Shown here: positions 25,900-33,093 of the stretch, piece after piece
Layout: each line of letters starts with the position of its first letter
Position numbering within the stretch: position 1 is the stretch's first letter
Origin: an alpha proteobacterium SCGC AAA240-E13
Lineage (GTDB): Bacteria > Pseudomonadota > Alphaproteobacteria > Pelagibacterales > Pelagibacteraceae
NCBI GenBank assembly: GCA_000504625.1
Contig: AZHR01000015.1
Span: forward strand, 1-37,395
DNA: 37,395 bases
Direction of reading: 5' to 3'
Made by a program: the position numbers and the translations under genes
The notes under the pieces: model-generated
The model's database searches: none
Seen by the model: the letters and a program-made list of their open reading frames with translations, nothing else
What the model was told of the DNA's origin: nothing

Positions 25900-25928
25900 C
25901 TCGAAGAATAATAGATGATAAAATTTAA

Positions 25929-26666
25929 TCAAGATCTATTTTTTACTGATAAGCTTATGTTTTTTGCAATCATTAAGCTCTCTTTATCAATTGTTCCTGA
26001 AATATATTCACTTCTAAATCTTCTTTGAAATGCTTTGATTAGTTTGTCTTCATAAATTGATTTTTTTAAATTATATCGGATTTTATAGCCAATGTTTTTA
26101 ATATATTTGTAAAAAAACTTTTTTTCATTTGTTTTAACTTTTTGTCTTCTATATTTCTTTAATTTCCTAGAATTGAGGTTATGCCAAATTCCAATTTTTG
26201 AATTTGCTAACTCTTTCCATGGAAACTTTTCACCAGGATCTTTTTTTCTTAAGGGAGCAATATCAGAATGACCTACAATATTTGAACTAACAATATTGTA
26301 TTTGGATATTAATTTTTTTGAAATTTTTTTTAAAGTATAAATTTGTTTTTTTGAAAATTTGCGATAACCAAATTCATGTCCTGGATTAACAAGTTCAATT
26401 CCAATTGAGAATTTATTAACAAATTTTAAATTTTTCCAACTTGATTTTCCAGCATGCCAGGCAGAAAACTCTTCTGGGACAATTTTAGTAATATGACCAA
26501 TTTCATCAATGAAATAATGACAACTTACATTAGATTTTATACCAAAAAGTTTTTTAAGTGCTGCAACTCTAGATTGCATTCCTGTATAATGAAAAACTAT
26601 TAATTTTATCTGTTTTTTTGATCTTTTTTTTTTATCAAAATTTAGGGAAAATTGCTTCATATTCAT
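25929..26666 (-). CDS. amiD: N-acetylmuramoyl-L-alanine amidase (Amidase_2) with C-terminal peptidoglycan-binding-like domain
   Basis: Zinc amidase of the AmpD/AmiD fold that cleaves MurNAc-L-Ala bonds. Zinc ligands seen: H26 in VFHYTG, H133 in VGHSDIAP and D143 in KKDPGEKFPW. Other family marks: SCHYFIDEIGHI, WHAGKSSW, SIGIELVNPG. The C-terminal 55 residues (KLIKAFQRRFRSEYISGTID) resemble a PG_binding_1 domain, giving the AmiD architecture rather than short AmpD. Unlike E. coli AmiD there is no lipoprotein signal; the N-terminus is polar and basic, so a cytosolic recycling role is more likely. It ends about 30 nt upstream of rnpB. Confidence 0.88.
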   Translation of the reverse strand: MNMKQFSLNFDKKKRSKKQIKLIVFHYTGMQSRVAALKKLFGIKSNVSCHYFIDEIGHITKIVPEEFSAWHAGKSSWKNLKFVNKFSIGIELVNPGHEFGYRKFSKKQIYTLKKISKKLISKYNIVSSNIVGHSDIAPLRKKDPGEKFPWKELANSKIGIWHNLNSRKLKKYRRQKVKTNEKKFFYKYIKNIGYKIRYNLKKSIYEDKLIKAFQRRFRSEYISGTIDKESLMIAKNISLSVKNRS

Positions 26667-26793
26667 AATTTATTACTATTTTACTACAAAAAATGTTTCA
26701 AAATACAGATAATATTGCGTAATTTAATATTTATCTTAGTATAGTTTTTATATATATAGCAATCATCAGGACTGTATAAATTAAGGAAATTTT

Positions 26794-27591
26794 ATGAAAA
26801 AACTAATTACTCTTACAGCTTTTATATTGTTTGTGTTTACTAGTAGTTCTTTTAGCGGTTCAACAGGAAGTGAAAAATTAAAAAAATCTTCACCAAGCAG
26901 CGCGAATGAATGTTTTGAAGGTTTTAGCAGAGCTATGTTTTCATTTAACCAAGCAGTCGATGCTACAATTTTTGAACCGATCGCAAAAGGTTACCGAGTT
27001 TTACCTATGGTGATTAGAAACGGTAGCAGTAATGTAATGAACAACATATCCCATCTCCTGTCCATACCGAATAATATTCTCCAAGGAGATTTTGCAGGAG
27101 CTGGTAATACAGTTGCTAGATTTGCAATCAATACTACAGTTGGAATTTTAGGTTTTTTTGATCCCGCAGAAAAAATGGGATTCCCCGACAAAGGTAAGGA
27201 AGATTATGGTCAAACTTTAGGCGTTTGGGGAACAGGAAGCGGATGCTATTTTGTATTACCAATTTTGGGACCAACAACAGTTAGAGATATTACAGGAACT
27301 GTCGCCAACCTATGGGGTGATCCATGGTACAACATAACGACTGCAAGTGATCCGATGATGGCTGACGGAATGTTTGAAGATAGTGATTATTGGATTTCAA
27401 GAGGCACATCATCTGTAGATTTTAGAGCAAAGAATATTGAATCTTTTGATAGTTTAGAAAAAAATTCAATTGATTTGTACGCAACAATAAAAAGCTTATA
27501 TCTGCAGAATCGAAATAAAAAAATATCCAATTCAGACACAATTATTGAGACTCAAGACGAAAGCGACTGGGAAGAAATAGACACAAATTAA
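26794..27591 (+). CDS. mlaA: MlaA (VacJ) family outer-membrane phospholipid-retrieval protein
   Basis: Outer-membrane component of the Mla pathway that removes phospholipids from the outer leaflet. Seen: family core ECFEGFSRAMFSFNQAVD, FEPIAKGYRVLP, NNISHLLSIPNNILQGD, GFFDPAEKMGF with EDYGQTLGVWGTG, and YFVLPILGPTTVRDITG. The N-terminal signal (1 to about 21) ends SSSFSG with no lipobox cysteine, so it looks like a signal-peptidase I substrate rather than the lipoprotein found in E. coli. An AAGGA site precedes the ATG. mlaC follows by 13 nt; mlaD/E/F are not in the window. Divergent from the amidase gene across a 127-nt AT-rich gap. Confidence 0.93.
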   Translation: MKKLITLTAFILFVFTSSSFSGSTGSEKLKKSSPSSANECFEGFSRAMFSFNQAVDATIFEPIAKGYRVLPMVIRNGSSNVMNNISHLLSIPNNILQGDFAGAGNTVARFAINTTVGILGFFDPAEKMGFPDKGKEDYGQTLGVWGTGSGCYFVLPILGPTTVRDITGTVANLWGDPWYNITTASDPMMADGMFEDSDYWISRGTSSVDFRAKNIESFDSLEKNSIDLYATIKSLYLQNRNKKISNSDTIIETQDESDWEEIDTN

Positions 27592-27604
27592 AATCAAAAA
27601 AATA

Positions 27605-28207
27605 ATGAAAAGAAATTTTTTTATTTTTTGTTTGAGTTTTTTGGTGTTGTTTCTATCCTTTAATAATGCTTTTGCAAACAGCTCTGATCCAAAACAGTTT
27701 ATTCAGGAAATAGTAGATGAAGCTAAAGAAATATTAGTTGATTCAAATTCTGATAAGTATAAGTCAGATAAACTATCAGCAATAGCATTAGCTACAGTGG
27801 ACATAAATGGAGTTGGTTTTTATACGCTAGGTTCATATAGAAAAGATTTAACTGAAGAACAAAAAAAAAAATATACAATTTTATTTAAGAAATATTTCTT
27901 AAAAACGTTTGTATCTAGATTAACTGATTATTCTGAACCTAAAATAGATGTAGTTTCGGCTGAGAAAAAAAATGAAAAATACACCATTGTATCAAGTATA
28001 CTGCTTGCAACTGAGAAAAGAGCTGAGGTAAAAATTGACTGGAGAGTTTATACTAAAGACCCAGATAAACCCTTAATAAGAGATTTAATTATTGAAGGAC
28101 TAAGTTTAGCAAGAACACAAAAAGAAGAGTTCAGTTCTATCATCGAAAGCAATAATGGTGATATAAATGCTTTATTCAGTAAATTAAAAGAGTTTATCAA
28201 TAATTAA
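27605..28207 (+). CDS. mlaC: MlaC (Ttg2D) periplasmic phospholipid-binding protein
   Basis: Periplasmic shuttle carrying phospholipid between MlaA at the outer membrane and the MlaFEDB transporter. Seen: signal peptide (FFIFCLSFLVLFLSFNNAFA, cleaved near residue 24), then the MlaC/Tol_Tol_Ttg2 fold: FIQEIVDEAKEIL, GVGFYTLGSYRKDLTEEQKK (the usual LGRYWR.AT region), FLKTFVSRLTDYSEPKI, and VDWRVY-like KIDWRVYTKD followed by IRDLIIEGLSLARTQKEEF. Length 200 is typical. Immediately downstream of mlaA, a common pairing in alphaproteobacteria. Confidence 0.92.
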   Translation: MKRNFFIFCLSFLVLFLSFNNAFANSSDPKQFIQEIVDEAKEILVDSNSDKYKSDKLSAIALATVDINGVGFYTLGSYRKDLTEEQKKKYTILFKKYFLKTFVSRLTDYSEPKIDVVSAEKKNEKYTIVSSILLATEKRAEVKIDWRVYTKDPDKPLIRDLIIEGLSLARTQKEEFSSIIESNNGDINALFSKLKEFINN

Positions 28208-28242
28208 AAAAACATTCTTAAAATTGTCAGAATGTGTTGAAT

Positions 28243-28626
28243 ATGGAATATTTAATTGAAGAAATTGTTTGGTTGCAAGACAAAATCTTATTGAGAGGTT
28301 TTGTTTTTGGTTTAGTCCATGTAGGAATTATGCTTGTTGGATATTACACTGGTTGGAGCATCAATAGATTGCTTAAAATTGTTTCCAATGGATTTATTGC
28401 AGGTATTTTTGGAGTTGTTATTGCCCATGTTATAGCAGATTACGTTGCTGCAACTTTAGATCCAGATATAAGATCAGCTGCTTTGGGTATTGTTATTGGT
28501 GGATTGATACCTCTTATACTTATTCCTTTTCTAGAAAAATATGTAACTAAAAGTGAATATCATATTGCAATTGGTGACCATGAAGATCTAAAAAAAGATT
28601 TTAAAAAAAAACACAGTAAGAAATAA
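28243..28626 (+). CDS. Small membrane protein of unknown function
   Basis: About 127 residues with three hydrophobic segments (FVFGLVHVGIMLVGYYTG; LLKIVSNGFIAGIFGVVIAHVIADYV; ALGIVIGGLIPLILIPFL) and a charged Lys-rich C-tail. I do not recognise the family. A GTG at 28234 in frame is possible, but the ATG at 28243 is chosen because the GTG lies inside a 7-bp hairpin (28212-28235, ACATTCT/AGAATGT) after mlaC. Same strand as mlaA-mlaC, 35 nt downstream, so possibly one transcript. It is the last chromosomal gene before the tRNA fragment and may be unrelated to lipid transport. Confidence 0.7.
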   Translation: MEYLIEEIVWLQDKILLRGFVFGLVHVGIMLVGYYTGWSINRLLKIVSNGFIAGIFGVVIAHVIADYVAATLDPDIRSAALGIVIGGLIPLILIPFLEKYVTKSEYHIAIGDHEDLKKDFKKKHSKK

Positions 28627-28631
28627 AAAGC

Positions 28632-28695
28632 TGGTGGGCCCGCCAGGATTCGAACCTGGGACCAATACATTATGAGTGTACTGCTCTAACCAGCT
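28632..28695 (-). pseudogene. 3' fragment of a tRNA gene, anticodon CAT (Met or Ile2); predicted attachment-site end
   Basis: On the minus strand the sequence contains the 3' part of the D arm (GGTTAGAGCA), anticodon stem GTACA/TGTAT with loop CTCATAA (anticodon CAT), T arm CCAGG-TTCGAAT-CCTGG, acceptor 3' strand CGGGCCC, discriminator A and encoded CCA. The 5' acceptor strand (expected GGGCCYG) and the D-stem 5' half (GCTC) are absent: upstream reads TTTGGGGAAGAG. Thus it cannot fold as a full tRNA. A 3' tRNA piece beside an integrase is what tRNA-directed integration leaves at one end; the intact gene should be at the far end of the island. Confidence 0.82.
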
Positions 28696-28762
28696 CTTCC
28701 CCAAATATTACAGCAATAATTGGTCAATAACAATTCCTTGTACTCACGCTCGTACTCAAAAT

Positions 28763-28771
28763 AGGAGGTGA
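28763..28771 (+). promoter_or_regulatory. Strong Shine-Dalgarno of the integrase
   Basis: AGGAGGTGA, nearly fully complementary to the 16S tail, 3 nt after its end to the ATG at 28775. Unusually strong compared with the rest of the window, in line with foreign origin. Confidence 0.75.
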
Positions 28772-28774
28772 GTT

Positions 28775-29731
28775 ATGGCTTATATTAGAAGACGGCTGGG
28801 TAAGTGGCAATGTGTAGTTCGGATGAAAGGCAAACCAACAACAACTAAAACATTCTTAATAAAAAAGGATGCACAGCTTTGGGGTAAAAAAACTGAGTTA
28901 AAGTTTTTTCGTGAGGATAATGATATTCAAAAGAACCATTATCCCCTATTCAAAGAGTGCTTGGAAAGATACAAGGATGAAATTGTAATTCACAAAAGAT
29001 CTAGGGTGATGGAAACTAAATTGATTAGTTACTTGCTCAAAGAAAGCTTTATTAATTATAAGTTAAATTTTGTCGACAACAGTGTTATGGCTCGATACAG
29101 GGACAGAGCTCTTAAAACTTTAAAATCTTCCTCTGTTAGAAGGCGACTGGCAATTATTTCGCACATGTTCACAGTCGCAAAAAGAGAATGGGGATATAAA
29201 ATAGAAAACCCCATTCTATATATTAGTAAGCCTAAAAACCCCGAACCAAGGAACAGACGATTTACCGATCATGAGCTGGATAAACTTATTAAAGGTAATA
29301 GAGCCTCTCCCAAGCTAAGAACTATCATTCAGATAGCATTGGAGACAGGAATGCGACAAGGTGAAATTTTAAGGGTTAAACCTGAACACATTAATGGAAA
29401 TACTTTGTTCATTCCTGTGGCAAAAACTAAACCACGGACTATTCCTCTAACCTCCAGGGCACAGGAAATATTAAAACATGCTTCACTGCCATTTAATATA
29501 TCTGCTGACAGATTAGGGAAACAATGGAGAAAACTTTGCAGACATTATGGAATAGAGGATGCACACTTCCATGATCTGAGGAAGCAATCGCTTACCAATT
29601 TCATGCTGAAGAAGAAGCTGTCCGTTGCCGAAACCATGATGATTGCGGGACATTCGGATCCAAGGATGCTGCTTAGGACTTATAATAACTTAAAGGTGGA
29701 GGATGTAGCGAAGAAGCTTAATCAATCTTAA
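28775..29731 (+). CDS. int: Tyrosine recombinase / phage-type integrase
   Basis: Site-specific recombinase, 318 residues. N-terminal part (about 1-45, MAYIRRRLGKWQCVVRMKGK) resembles the arm-type DNA-binding motif of phage integrases; 50-150 is the SAM-like core-binding domain; 165-318 the catalytic domain. Catalytic residues: R194 in ETGMRQGEIL, Lys at 217 or 219 in the beta hairpin, H266 and R269 in HDLRKQ, H293 in AGHSDPRM and nucleophile Y303 in RTYNN. All are present, so the enzyme looks functional. It reads away from the tRNA fragment. Its likely target is the CAT-anticodon tRNA gene. Short sequences beside it recur at 35273-35346. Confidence 0.95.
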   Translation: MAYIRRRLGKWQCVVRMKGKPTTTKTFLIKKDAQLWGKKTELKFFREDNDIQKNHYPLFKECLERYKDEIVIHKRSRVMETKLISYLLKESFINYKLNFVDNSVMARYRDRALKTLKSSSVRRRLAIISHMFTVAKREWGYKIENPILYISKPKNPEPRNRRFTDHELDKLIKGNRASPKLRTIIQIALETGMRQGEILRVKPEHINGNTLFIPVAKTKPRTIPLTSRAQEILKHASLPFNISADRLGKQWRKLCRHYGIEDAHFHDLRKQSLTNFMLKKKLSVAETMMIAGHSDPRMLLRTYNNLKVEDVAKKLNQS

Positions 29732-29767
29732 AATTTGATTTGGATTGCGACAAGAGTGCGATCAGGT

Positions 29768-30130
29768 TTAATGTCCAAAACCTAACATGATAGCAATAAA
29801 ACCAAAAACAATAAAACCAATAAGCATCATACCAAACATGCACCAAACTAAAACAAATGAGAAAGCCAAAATAGCAAGAACCTGGGTCAAAACCTTTCCT
29901 CCAATTAATTCATTAAGATTAAGCTCACTTTTATAATTTAAAAATATTAAAGAAATAACAATCCAGGGCGGAACAGAAGCCCAAAATAAATTAGGTTGAT
30001 CCAAAAGAGTATATGAGGGATCCCAATATTTTGTATTCATCCATATAAATATATAAATCCAACCAACAACAATATATAAAATTATAAATACAGTCGAATT
30101 ATCATATATAATCGATAAAAGTTTTTTCAT
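29768..30130 (-). CDS. Small polytopic membrane protein, unknown function
   Basis: About 120 residues with three or four hydrophobic stretches (TVFIILYIVVGWIYIFIWM; LFWASVPPWIVISLIFL; VLTQVLAILAFSFVLVWC; FGMMLIGFIVFGFIAIML). I see no known family. A longer frame opens at 30196, but the ATG at 30130 (MKKLLSIIYD) makes an ATGA overlap with the upstream stop and is preferred. It is the last gene of the coupled minus-strand operon and is convergent with the integrase gene (36-nt gap). Confidence 0.65.
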   Translation of the reverse strand: MKKLLSIIYDNSTVFIILYIVVGWIYIFIWMNTKYWDPSYTLLDQPNLFWASVPPWIVISLIFLNYKSELNLNELIGGKVLTQVLAILAFSFVLVWCMFGMMLIGFIVFGFIAIMLGFGH

Positions 30131-30342
30131 TTTTCTTTCAAATATTTCAACCAACTCCAAAGCGTACCAAAAAAATAAATCACACAAATAAACCACACAA
30201 AAGAAGTTCCAATTATAAATTCATAAATAGCGTTGGTTTGAATTAAACCTATAATACCAAATAAACCACCAACAATAGCTATTTCCCTAAGTTCACGTTG
30301 TCCAAATTGAAAAAAACTAAGTTTCTGTTTCTTTTTTCTCAT
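30127..30342 (-). CDS. 71-residue two-segment membrane protein, unknown function
   Basis: Basic N-terminus (MRKKKQKLSFFQFGQRELRE) followed by two hydrophobic segments (IAIVGGLFGIIGLIQ; FIIGTSFVWFICVIYFFGTLWSW) and a Lys-rich end. Overlaps both neighbours by 4 nt (ATGA). The pairing with the next membrane gene suggests a two-protein membrane unit. No family recognised. Confidence 0.6.
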   Translation of the reverse strand: MRKKKQKLSFFQFGQRELREIAIVGGLFGIIGLIQTNAIYEFIIGTSFVWFICVIYFFGTLWSWLKYLKEK

Positions 30343-30698
30343 GCTGGAATAATAGTTTCTTCATTTTTTTTAATACACGAGACGCAAACTTTCTCTCCGT
30401 ATCTCACTAAGCCATAGAAAGCACTGTCACATTCCTTTTTGCATTCATCACAAACGGTATCATCTTTCCCGAGCTTTTTCTTAAACGTTTCTTCTTCAAT
30501 TTTAAAATATTCCTTAATCACATTCGAAGTTAAAGGCATTGAAACATGAGCTTTGTTGATATGAGAAACCCAAAAGACGTAATAGTATTGTTCCTCGTGA
30601 TAATCTTCTTTTTTCTGAGGAAGGATACAGGTTAAATTTTTAACAGCACCGTGAATGAGTTTGTCAGCTTTTTTATAAGACAAACCTGTTGAGGTCAT
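30339..30698 (-). CDS. Small protein with a C-terminal zinc-ribbon-like CxxC pair
   Basis: 119 residues. The C-terminal third has CDEC and CVSC separated by about 20 residues, the spacing of a zinc ribbon (C-x2-C ... C-x2-C), with another Cys (KKECDS) between. The N-terminal part (YEEQYYYVFWVSHINKAHVS-like, 50-75) looks globular. No signal peptide, so cytosolic, unlike its neighbours. Adjacent to the secreted protein upstream (TAA then ATG), overlapping the downstream gene. Function unknown; nucleic-acid or protein binding is a guess. Confidence 0.65.
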   Translation of the reverse strand: MTSTGLSYKKADKLIHGAVKNLTCILPQKKEDYHEEQYYYVFWVSHINKAHVSMPLTSNVIKEYFKIEEETFKKKLGKDDTVCDECKKECDSAFYGLVRYGEKVCVSCIKKNEETIIPA

Positions 30699-31232
30699 TT
30701 ATAAGCCTTTCTTATCATCGCCTAAAGCTAAACTTCTATCTCCTAAATGAATTTCTATTTGATAATGATCATTTAATTTTCGACAATCATTCATTAAGTA
30801 TAAATTATATCTGGTATGCCAATTATTATCTTGTTCATTTTCTGCTTTTCCAAAAAAAATAGAAATATAAGATGCATATTGTTGAGGTTCTATAGGCTCA
30901 AAAATTTTATCGTATCCACTTTTGATTAGTCTTTTGCGTGTTGCATTCGTATAAACATCTAGTTTTATTGCACAATCAAGCTTTGTTTTAAATTTTTTCT
31001 TTGTAAATGCATCGACTTGAACAATAATATTTTTTTTTGTAACACGAACCTGATATTCATAAAAATCTTCATTTAAAATTTTAGGTTTGATAGAATAAAG
31101 TGAATCAGAAATTTTTTTTTTAATTGTATAATTATTTATATTATCTCCAAATTTTATCCCAAATAATTCATCTGCAAAACTAACGGTGCAAAATATCAGA
31201 GCCAAAAAGATATACAGAGGTAGTTTTTTCAT
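30699..31232 (-). CDS. Secreted protein of unknown function with a shared signal peptide
   Basis: 177 residues. N-terminal signal MKKLPLYIFLALIFCTVSFA is cleaved before DE and is almost the same as signals of genes at 33779 and 34477, whereas the mature part is unrelated. Mature part: ELFGIKFGDNINNYTI at the start (a 'LFGIKFG' opening seen in some small periplasmic proteins), beta-rich, two Cys (LDCAIK, MNDCRK) that could pair. Start overlaps the upstream stop by one base (TAATG). No function inferred. Confidence 0.7.
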   Translation of the reverse strand: MKKLPLYIFLALIFCTVSFADELFGIKFGDNINNYTIKKKISDSLYSIKPKILNEDFYEYQVRVTKKNIIVQVDAFTKKKFKTKLDCAIKLDVYTNATRKRLIKSGYDKIFEPIEPQQYASYISIFFGKAENEQDNNWHTRYNLYLMNDCRKLNDHYQIEIHLGDRSLALGDDKKGL

Positions 31233-31426
31233 TAATGTTTTTTTCTCGTCTCTTCGTTTATTTCATCTAGATATACTCTGATTTTTTCTTTTTCTGTGAC
31301 GTGCTTTGATTCTTCTAATTGTTCTTGCACTTTCCTAACTTTTCTTTTTTCTTTAGCCCGTTTTAAATAAAAAACGATCACAAAAATCAGCATTGAAAGA
31401 CCAATAATGGTTAATGCTGTGTTCAT
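31232..31426 (-). CDS. 64-residue single-span membrane protein with a coiled-coil tail
   Basis: One hydrophobic segment near the N-terminus (ALTIIGLSMLIFVIVFYL) followed by a highly charged helix (KRAKEKRKVRKVQEQLEESK) likely to form a coiled coil in the cytoplasm. The ATG at 31426 gives a TGATG junction; a TTG one codon earlier is possible. Part of the overlapping small-gene operon. Unknown function. Confidence 0.6.
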   Translation of the reverse strand: MNTALTIIGLSMLIFVIVFYLKRAKEKRKVRKVQEQLEESKHVTEKEKIRVYLDEINEETRKKH

Positions 31427-31668
31427 CAATTAATTGTTCTCCCCAATGTTTCGATTTTATCTTTTAATTCTTCTAAATCCCATACCCATCGATCTACTGA
31501 ACTTTGATCAGGATTTTCTTCAAGTATTGCAACCATATGCTTTGAAGTCATTTTGCATCTGATAAGAACGCTCATATTCTCTGGAAAATTTTTAACTAAT
31601 TTTTGTATCTGTTCATCTAATTTGCTAATGCCCATTCTTTTATCAAATTTAGCGATGAGCTTTTTCAT
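31426..31668 (-). CDS. 80-residue protein, unknown function
   Basis: No signal or membrane segment. Mixed alpha/beta appearance with a C-terminal acidic helix (WVWDLEELKDKIETLGRTIN). The start shares a base with the upstream stop (TAATG) and the stop shares a base with the next start, so translation coupling is likely. No family recognised. Confidence 0.55.
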   Translation of the reverse strand: MKKLIAKFDKRMGISKLDEQIQKLVKNFPENMSVLIRCKMTSKHMVAILEENPDQSSVDRWVWDLEELKDKIETLGRTIN

Positions 31669-32066
31669 TATGAACTTAATCTATGTCTCCCTGTATAAAA
31701 TGGATCTGTGTCTTGATTATCCCAATAGTCCAACCATTTATAAGACCATTCATCTTTTTTTAAATTCATTAAAAAATCTTTAAGTTTTTTAAAATGAGTG
31801 GAGTTATGTGTCATAAACGCTCCATATCGGATTTGTTTATGAAATCTTTCAATTTTTTGTCTAACGTTATAATGATGCCAATAACCCAGAATTAAACTGT
31901 CATAATATCCCCAACAATGTCTTGGGAGTTTTCTTGTTTCCAATATTTCCATAACCTTGTACCAGTTAATTGGAAAAGCTCTGTTGTCCTCTTTGCAATA
32001 GTTTAATAGGTCTTCGTATTCTTGCACTAATTGTTTCCCATAAAACTTTTCTGATGGTTTATTCAT
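31668..32066 (-). CDS. 132-residue protein, unknown function
   Basis: Cytosolic, aromatic-rich (many W, Y and H: HCWGYYDSLILGYWHHYNVRQ; EWSYKWLDYWDNQDTDPFY). No recognised domain. Its ATG abuts the nuclease stop (TAA-ATG), so it is probably translated with it. The high Trp/Tyr/His content suggests a compact globular fold; nothing more can be said. Confidence 0.6.
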   Translation of the reverse strand: MNKPSEKFYGKQLVQEYEDLLNYCKEDNRAFPINWYKVMEILETRKLPRHCWGYYDSLILGYWHHYNVRQKIERFHKQIRYGAFMTHNSTHFKKLKDFLMNLKKDEWSYKWLDYWDNQDTDPFYTGRHRLSS

Positions 32067-32732
32067 TTAAACAATCTTATTATTTTCATCTGATAATTCA
32101 ATCTCGTGTCTCTTCAACTTTTCTTTATCCTCATCCGTCAATTCTTTAAGATTCATAATGTGAATTTTGCAGTTTTGGTTAATAGCTGGTTCAATATGAG
32201 GCAGATCTTCTGTAAGCCATACCATGTACCCTTCGAGTTTAGCGGTTAATTCAACCCCACATCTTTCGGATGGGTTATCAGCAATTTTATTTTTTCTAAA
32301 ATCCCATGGGAATTCGAATTTCATTGCCCACATGCCTATCTTTATCTTTTTGGCATGCTCCTCATCTTTAACGAATTTTTTTGAATATTTTCTATAGGCA
32401 AATGCATAACCATGTCTGACCAAAAAAGATGATAAACTTTCTCCATTAACAAAGCATTCAGCTAACGTTCTACCGTAAACATCCTTGCCTTCGCTGATAC
32501 ATTCAGGTGTTTCATTGCCTATTTTTTTAGTGAGCAGAACCTTTGAAAACATTCCGCAATAGATTATTAGATCTCCGTTGATACAGTCTTGTTTATATTC
32601 TGGAGCATCGATGCCTGCGAAACGAATTTTCTCACCATTAAGAACGATAGTGTCTCCATCAATGACCTTTGGTTTATCTGCAAGGGCTTGAGAGGAAAAT
32701 ATAAAAAGCAAGATCAGAATGATTCTTGTCAT
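32067..32732 (-). CDS. Secreted thermonuclease-like (SNase family) protein
   Basis: Signal peptide (MTRIILILLFIFSSQALA) then an SNase OB fold: VIDGDTIVLNGEKIRFAGID with APE, Arg37 and Glu45 matching the SNase catalytic Arg35/Glu43, and GRTLAECF with Arg88 matching Arg87. Calcium-site acids D25/D27 and D42 are present. LVRHGYAFAYRKYSKKF and EEHAKKIKIGMW complete the fold (to about residue 145). The last 75 residues are an extra, Cys-containing domain not part of SNase. Four Cys in the core suggest disulphides in the periplasm. Expected activity: DNA/RNA hydrolysis outside the cytoplasm, for nutrient capture, defence or competition; which one is not shown. Confidence 0.87.
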   Translation of the reverse strand: MTRIILILLFIFSSQALADKPKVIDGDTIVLNGEKIRFAGIDAPEYKQDCINGDLIIYCGMFSKVLLTKKIGNETPECISEGKDVYGRTLAECFVNGESLSSFLVRHGYAFAYRKYSKKFVKDEEHAKKIKIGMWAMKFEFPWDFRKNKIADNPSERCGVELTAKLEGYMVWLTEDLPHIEPAINQNCKIHIMNLKELTDEDKEKLKRHEIELSDENNKIV

Positions 32733-32740
32733 GCTTTAAA

Positions 32741-32794
32741 CTAAGAGTAATATTGGTCTAATTTATGGCTAGAAACACAAAGTAGTTTTTTCAT
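32741..32794 (-). pseudogene. Probable remnant of a signal-peptide-bearing gene (17 codons)
   Basis: ATG at 32794 overlaps the upstream stop (ATGA) and encodes MKKLLCVSSHKLDQYYS then stop. The first 13 nt are identical to the start of the secreted-protein gene at 31232, after which similarity is lost. Either a decayed copy of that cassette or a tiny peptide; evidence is thin. Confidence 0.3.
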
Positions 32795-33090
32795 TTAATT
32801 AAAATTCTCCAATCTTCATATTGTTTTGACAGATATGGTGTTTTTTCGTCTGAAGGTCTTAGTCCTATTAATTGCCATTTCCAACAACTATCAAGGGCAA
32901 CTTCATTTTCAAGACATGCTCTTATAATAAACGTTTCTTTATTTTCTAAAAATTTTTTTTTAACAAGGTGTTTAAATTCATTATAAGCACTAATATACAA
33001 AGGACGAACTAAAATAAATGTTGTTGTATTAATTCCAATTTTTCCATCGGAGAATTGTTTTTGAAATTTTTTATATTTATCTTCATCCAC
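32791..33090 (-). CDS. 99-residue protein, unknown function
   Basis: Starts at GTG 33090, 3 nt after the stop of the 38-residue gene; an ATG does not occur at a better place in frame. No signal or membrane segment; C-terminal half has ACLENEVALDSCWKWQLIG with two Cys. Belongs to the same minus-strand operon as the nuclease. No family recognised. Confidence 0.55.
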   Translation of the reverse strand: MDEDKYKKFQKQFSDGKIGINTTTFILVRPLYISAYNEFKHLVKKKFLENKETFIIRACLENEVALDSCWKWQLIGLRPSDEKTPYLSKQYEDWRILIK

Positions 33091-33093
33091 AAA

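Noticed and set aside
25643..25918. 91-codon + strand open frame
   Set aside because: It lies entirely within and antisense to the RNase P RNA gene, whose conserved core and P1 pairing are clear.
28632..28710. Functional tRNA-Met/Ile2 gene
   Set aside because: No 5' acceptor strand or D-stem half can be found to pair with the 3' parts; it fits a 3' fragment instead.
30131..30196. Earlier start for the last operon gene
   Set aside because: The extra 22 residues overlap the upstream gene; the ATGA junction at 30130 matches the pattern of the operon.
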